Shown here: piece by piece, positions 60,175-64,000 of the stretch
Layout: each line of letters begins with the position of its first letter
Position numbering within the stretch: position 1 is the stretch's first letter
DNA from: Streptomyces harbinensis
GTDB lineage: Bacteria > Actinomycetota > Actinomycetes > Streptomycetales > Streptomycetaceae
Length of the DNA stretch: 64,000 nucleotides
Direction of reading: 5' to 3'
Assembly: GCF_900116145.1 (NCBI RefSeq)
Contig: NZ_FPAB01000013.1
Location: 1-64,000 of the forward strand
The notes under the pieces: generated by a model
Database searches by the model: none
What the model was told of the DNA's origin: nothing
What the model saw: only the letters and a program-made list of their open reading frames with translations
Program-made: the position numbers and the translations under genes

Positions 60175-61464
60175 ATGAGCCACGACGCCATCACCGTCAT
60201 CCGTGCCAAGCGGGACGGCGGCACGCTGACCTCCGACCAGATCGACTGGATCATCGACGCCTACACCCGGGGCGAGGTGGCCGACGAGCAGATGTCGGCG
60301 CTGGCGATGGCGATCCTGCTGAACGGCATGGACCGGGCCGAGATCGCCCGCTGGACGGCGGCGATGATCGCCTCGGGGGAGCGGATGGACTTCTCCTCCC
60401 TGCCGCTGCCGACCACCGACAAGCACTCCACGGGCGGGGTCGGCGACAAGATCACCCTGCCGCTGGCCCCACTGGTCGCGGCGTGCGGCGCGGCCGTACC
60501 GCAGCTGTCCGGGCGGGGCCTGGGCCACACCGGCGGCACCCTGGACAAGCTGGAGTCGGTGCCCGGCTGGCGGGCCCGGCTGTCCAACGACGAGATGCTG
60601 GCGGTGCTGCGCGAGGCGGGCGCGGTGATCTGCGCGGCGGGCGACGGGCTGGCCCCGGCCGACCGCAAGCTGTACGCGCTGCGCGATGTGACCGGCACGG
60701 TGGAGTCGATCCCGCTGATCGCCTCCTCGATCATGTCGAAGAAGATCGCCGAGGGCACCGGCGCGCTGGTGCTGGACGTGAAGGTCGGCTCCGGCGCGTT
60801 CATGAAGACGGAGGCCGACGCCCGCGAACTGGCCGAGACCATGGTCGGGCTCGGCACCGACCACGGGGTGCGGACGGTGGCGCTGCTCACCGACATGTCC
60901 ACGCCGCTGGGCCTGACCGCCGGGAACGCGCTGGAGGTGCGCGAGTCGGTCGAGGTGCTGGCGGGGGGCGGCCCGGCCGATGTGGTGGAGCTGACGCTGG
61001 CGCTGGCCCGGGAGATGCTGGACGCGGCCGGGCTGACGGACGCCGACCCGGCCCGGGCGCTGGCGGACGGCACCGCGATGGACCACTGGCGCCGGATGAT
61101 CCGCGCCCAGGGCGGCGACCCGGACGCCCCGCTGCCGGTGGCGCGCGAGACGCAGGTGCTCACCGCGCCCGCCTCCGGCACGCTGCGGCGGCTGGACGCG
61201 TACGCGGTCGGGGTGGCGGCGTGGCGGCTGGGCGCGGGCCGGGCCCGCAAGGAGGACCCGGTGCAGGCGGGCGCGGGCATCGAACTGCACGCCAAGCCGG
61301 GGCAGCCGGTGGTGGCGGGCCAGCCGCTGCTGACGCTGCACACGGACACCCCGGAGCGGTTCCCGGCAGCGCTGGAGGCGCTGGCGGGCGACGCGATCGA
61401 GGTGAGCGACGCGGCGGGCGCGGCGCAGACGGTCCCGGCGACGATCCTGGACAGAATCGCGTAA
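60175..61464 (+). CDS. deoA: Thymidine/pyrimidine-nucleoside phosphorylase
   Basis: A 429-residue enzyme splitting thymidine or uridine with phosphate. The signature SGRGLGHTGGTLDKLES, the phosphate-site DKHSTGGVGDK, SKKIAEGTGALVLDVKVGSGAFMK and a C-terminal barrel-sandwich domain (GIELHAKPGQPV) are all present. It starts five bases after cdd and completes import, deamination and phosphorolysis in one operon. Confidence 0.97.
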   Translation: MSHDAITVIRAKRDGGTLTSDQIDWIIDAYTRGEVADEQMSALAMAILLNGMDRAEIARWTAAMIASGERMDFSSLPLPTTDKHSTGGVGDKITLPLAPLVAACGAAVPQLSGRGLGHTGGTLDKLESVPGWRARLSNDEMLAVLREAGAVICAAGDGLAPADRKLYALRDVTGTVESIPLIASSIMSKKIAEGTGALVLDVKVGSGAFMKTEADARELAETMVGLGTDHGVRTVALLTDMSTPLGLTAGNALEVRESVEVLAGGGPADVVELTLALAREMLDAAGLTDADPARALADGTAMDHWRRMIRAQGGDPDAPLPVARETQVLTAPASGTLRRLDAYAVGVAAWRLGAGRARKEDPVQAGAGIELHAKPGQPVVAGQPLLTLHTDTPERFPAALEALAGDAIEVSDAAGAAQTVPATILDRIA

Positions 61465-61746
61465 AGCCCGCCAAGATCCGCCGGACAGGCCCTAACACCT
61501 TCACCGGTATGTGGTCAACCCTTTGCCATCATCGTCAACGATGGTGTGTACCCTGAGGGACGGTCTTGACGGAACGGCACGGTGGGAGGTGTGGCTGCGA
61601 TGCGCAGTGAACCCCCCAGTCACCATCCGCCGCGCCGCGCCGGTCCGCCGCCCAGGTAGCCATGGCCTCCCCTGGGGCGACCGGCGTGTGCGCGCCCTGA
61701 GCCTGCCGCCTGTTCGCGCCGAACCTTCCCAGGGGGACCTCCCGTC
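61465..61746 (+). promoter_or_regulatory. Long leader region of mgtE
   Basis: This 282-base stretch has no gene with a ribosome site. At 61530-61543 CATCGT-CA-ACGATG is a perfect 14-bp inverted repeat, next to a weak promoter-like pair (TTGCCA at 61523, TACCCT at 61549). The rest is GC-rich and can fold extensively. Magnesium-responsive leaders precede many mgtE genes, but I could not match the M-box consensus, so this is only a possibility. Confidence 0.35.
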
Positions 61747-63072
61747 ATGACGCATCTGCCTGCCCTGATCGAGGACCACGACCTCGCGGGCGCCCTCGAA
61801 TGGCTGGAGACCCAGCCGCCGTACGCCATCGCCGACGAGCTGGCGCGGATGGACGCCGTCAAGTCCGTCATCAGTTTCCGGCTGCTCGACAAGGACCGGG
61901 CGCTGGAGGTCTTCGAGGAGCTGGACCCGGTCGACCAGCAGCAGATCCTCCAGGGGCTGCGCGACCAGGCGTTCCGCGAGCTGGTGGAGCACATGGACCC
62001 GGACGACCGGGCCCGGATGCTGAAGGAGGCGCCGGCCAAGGTCGCGCAGCGGGTGCTGGCCGGGCTGAGCGCGCACGAGCGGCAGATGACGGCCGCGCTG
62101 CTCGGCTATCCGGAGGGCTCGGTCGGCCGCTACATGACGCCGGAGACGGTGGCGCTCCAGCAGGACCTGACGGTGGCTCAGGCGCTGGAGACGGTACGGC
62201 GGCGCGGGGCGCGGGCGGAGACCATCTACACGCTGCCGGTGGTGGACGCCGGGCGCCGGCTGACCGGCATCGTGGAGCTGCGCGAGCTGGTGCTGAGCGA
62301 GCCGGAGACGATGGTCGCGGCGCTGGTGGTGACCGAGGCACCGAAGGCGCGGGCGACCGAGCGCGCCGAGGACGCGGCCCGGCTGATGCGCGAGACGAAT
62401 GTGCTCGATCTGCCGGTGGTGGACAGCGAGGACCGGCTGGTGGGCCTGCTGACCAGCGACGACGCCTTCGAGGTCATCGAGGCGGCGGACACCGAGGACG
62501 TGGCGCGGCAGGCCGGTGCCGAGCCGCTGGAGCGGCACTACATGTCGGCGAGCGTCTTCCAGCTGTCCCGCACCCGGGTGATGTGGCTGATGCTGCTGCT
62601 GGTGGCGGCCATTCTGACGGTGATGGTGACCCGGGCGTTCGAGGGCGAGCTGGAGTCGGTGACGCAGCTGGCGCTGTTCATCCCGCTGCTGATCGGCGCG
62701 GGCGGCAACGCGGGCGCGCAGGCGGCCACGGCGGCGGTGCGGGCGCTGGCGGTCGGCGAGGTGCGGGTGTCGGATCTGCTGAAGGTGATCTGGCGCGAGT
62801 GCCGGACGGGCCTGTTGCTGGGGTCGATGCTGGCGGTGGTGGGGCTGCTGGTGGGCTCGCTGTTCGTGGGCTGGGACGTGGCGGCGGTGATCGCCCTGAC
62901 GCTGATCGTGATCTGCGCCTGGGCCTCGACGGTGGGCGGCACGATGCCGCTGCTGGCGAAGCGGCTGCGCATCGACCCGGCGGTGGTCTCGGCGCCGATG
63001 GTGACGACGCTGGTGGACGCGACCGGGCTGGTCATCTACTTCTCGATCGCCAAGGTGATCCTGGGCATCTGA
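61747..63072 (+). CDS. mgtE: Magnesium transporter MgtE
   Basis: A 441-residue Mg2+ channel. The N domain (residues 1-125) is helical (LARMDAVKSVISFRLLDKDRALEVFEELD), two CBS domains follow (GSVGRYMTPETVALQ, then TNVLDLPVVDSEDRLVGLLTSDDA) and gate the pore, and five membrane helices end the protein, with GAGGNAGAQAATAAVRALAVGEV and the pore-lining LRIDPAVVSAPMVTTLVD. Length and order match the family. Confidence 0.96.
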   Translation: MTHLPALIEDHDLAGALEWLETQPPYAIADELARMDAVKSVISFRLLDKDRALEVFEELDPVDQQQILQGLRDQAFRELVEHMDPDDRARMLKEAPAKVAQRVLAGLSAHERQMTAALLGYPEGSVGRYMTPETVALQQDLTVAQALETVRRRGARAETIYTLPVVDAGRRLTGIVELRELVLSEPETMVAALVVTEAPKARATERAEDAARLMRETNVLDLPVVDSEDRLVGLLTSDDAFEVIEAADTEDVARQAGAEPLERHYMSASVFQLSRTRVMWLMLLLVAAILTVMVTRAFEGELESVTQLALFIPLLIGAGGNAGAQAATAAVRALAVGEVRVSDLLKVIWRECRTGLLLGSMLAVVGLLVGSLFVGWDVAAVIALTLIVICAWASTVGGTMPLLAKRLRIDPAVVSAPMVTTLVDATGLVIYFSIAKVILGI

Positions 63073-63152
63073 GCCGGGTTCGTGCGGCGGGTCCGGAACC
63101 GGGGCGGGGGCGCGTGGCGTCGTGTCATGCGCAGGAGAAGGAGCCAGCACAC

Positions 63153-64000
63153 ATGAACAACGGCTACGGCGGTTACGGCGGCGGCTACGGGGGCCCGCCG
63201 CCCGGGTACGGAGCACCGCACGCCCCTCAGCCGTCTCCGCGGCGCGACAACACACTGAAGGGGACGCTCGGTACGGCGGCGGCTTTCGTGGCGCTGGCGG
63301 CGATCGTGATCCCGATCGGGATGAACAGCGACAGCGGCGGGGGCCCGGACGCGGGCGCGCTGCCCGAGGCGCCGAGCCTGGAGCTGCCGGACGGCGCGGA
63401 CCTCGGCGCGGACGGCGGCGGGTTCGGCGACCCGGCCGGCCCGGACGGCGGCGGGGGCGGGGAGGGCGGCAGTACGCCGATGGATCCGCTCTCGGAGGCG
63501 TTCTTCGCGGTGCAGGCCGGGGACTGTCTGGCCAACTACCAGACGGACAACAGCGGCACCTGGAACGACGAGACGCCGCAGCGGGTGGACTGCGCGGCGG
63601 ACGACGCGTATCTGAAGGTGACGCAGACCACCGGGGACTACGAGATCTGCGACGACGGCTGGGTGAGCAACGGCACCACCTGGAACCACTCCTGGACGGA
63701 CGAGGAGACCTGGGAGACGACGAGTCACAATCTGTGCGTGGTGCGGCAGTACCGGGTCGGTGAGTGTCTGATGTCGGAGCAGTCCGGCAGCGGCGACAGC
63801 GCGGTGATGACCACCGGGCTGATGTCCGCGATCAACTGCTCGGCCGCCCAGGTGCCGGCGCCGTACAACCAGATCATGCAGGTCAGCAGTGTGCCGGCGG
63901 CGAACGGCGACTACTCGGGCGATGTCTGCCGGCAGGGAGCGAACGACTACAACACCTACTGGTACCAGAACCTGGACGGTGGCGACGGCGACGTGCTCTG
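63153..64000 (+). CDS. Membrane-anchored Cys-containing protein, truncated by the window
   Basis: The frame is open from ATG at 63153 (AGGAGAAGGAG upstream) past the window end, with 282 residues visible. A Gly/Tyr-rich head (MNNGYGGYGGGYGG) is followed by a membrane segment (LGTAAAFVALAAIVIPIGM) near residues 40-58, an acidic Gly/Pro linker, then an extracytoplasmic region with AGDCLANYQTDNSGTWN, VDCAADDAYLKV, EICDDGW, NLCVVRQYRVGECLM, INCSAAQ and GDVCRQG. These regular cysteines suggest two similar disulfide-bonded units, resembling the septum-formation-type LppU-like domains. Function unknown. Confidence 0.75.
   Translation, partial: MNNGYGGYGGGYGGPPPGYGAPHAPQPSPRRDNTLKGTLGTAAAFVALAAIVIPIGMNSDSGGGPDAGALPEAPSLELPDGADLGADGGGFGDPAGPDGGGGGEGGSTPMDPLSEAFFAVQAGDCLANYQTDNSGTWNDETPQRVDCAADDAYLKVTQTTGDYEICDDGWVSNGTTWNHSWTDEETWETTSHNLCVVRQYRVGECLMSEQSGSGDSAVMTTGLMSAINCSAAQVPAPYNQIMQVSSVPAANGDYSGDVCRQGANDYNTYWYQNLDGGDGDVL

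Overview
The window is very GC-rich, high-coding-density DNA with GTG/TTG starts, GTGA/ATGA gene junctions and purine-rich ribosome sites. Together with a conservon, WhiJ-type XRE/DUF397 loci, an ECF42 sigma factor with its DGPF partner, DUF2690 and DUF6716-type proteins, this points to a Streptomyces or a very close relative. From memory, the order mdh, trpS, D-Ala-D-Ala carboxypeptidase, metallophosphoesterase, sdhCDAB, hexosaminidase, mutase, nonulosonate genes, BMP-type nucleoside ABC operon, cdd, deoA resembles the conserved core of the S. coelicolor chromosome around SCO4820-SCO4890. That is an inference from recall, not a search.

Layout. 0-6 kb: end of a tautomerase-like gene, a glycine-betaine-type binding lipoprotein, mdh, a eukaryote-type NADP isocitrate dehydrogenase, a DUF2690 membrane protein and a class III aminotransferase fold that has lost its PLP lysine. 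6-20 kb: trpS, 2H phosphoesterase, BrkB-family membrane protein, PBP5-type carboxypeptidase, membrane metallophosphoesterase, a peptide-type binding protein, a small secreted protein, an ArsR-like regulator, a Uma2 nuclease-like protein, a DHA2 exporter behind a MerR-style promoter, and a GlcD-type oxidase. 20-24 kb: methyltransferase, a PucR-like regulator with two HTH units, DGPF protein and ECF42 sigma factor.

24-37 kb is the accessory part. It opens with a 679-residue DUF4157 (extracellular contractile injection system core domain) protein with an HExxH motif, 41-residue tandem repeats and a C-terminal Cys-His-Asp papain/deamidase-like domain: a candidate injected effector. Then come an M55 D-aminopeptidase and, divergently, a compact four-gene operon of an MfnB-type furan synthase, aldehyde dehydrogenase, zinc alcohol dehydrogenase and a carboxyl-type methyltransferase. 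No described pathway that I know has this gene set, and it could make a small furan metabolite. Two adjacent XRE/DUF397 (WhiJ-like) regulatory modules follow, with DUF6879 and an anti-sigma-like ATPase, and a perfect 16-bp palindrome in the divergent promoter.

37-64 kb returns to core functions: sdhCDAB, a GH20 hexosaminidase, an ECF sigma factor, a methylmalonyl-CoA-mutase large subunit, a complete cvnABCD conservon, a four-gene nonulosonate (sialic/Kdn-like) cell-surface cluster with a fused cytidylyltransferase-HAD protein, an M20 hydrolase, and a nucleoside uptake and salvage operon (BMP lipoprotein, ATPase with an apparent ATC start, two permeases, cdd, deoA). The window ends with mgtE and a truncated Cys-containing membrane-anchored protein. 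I recognised no rRNA, tRNA, insertion sequence or CRISPR array.
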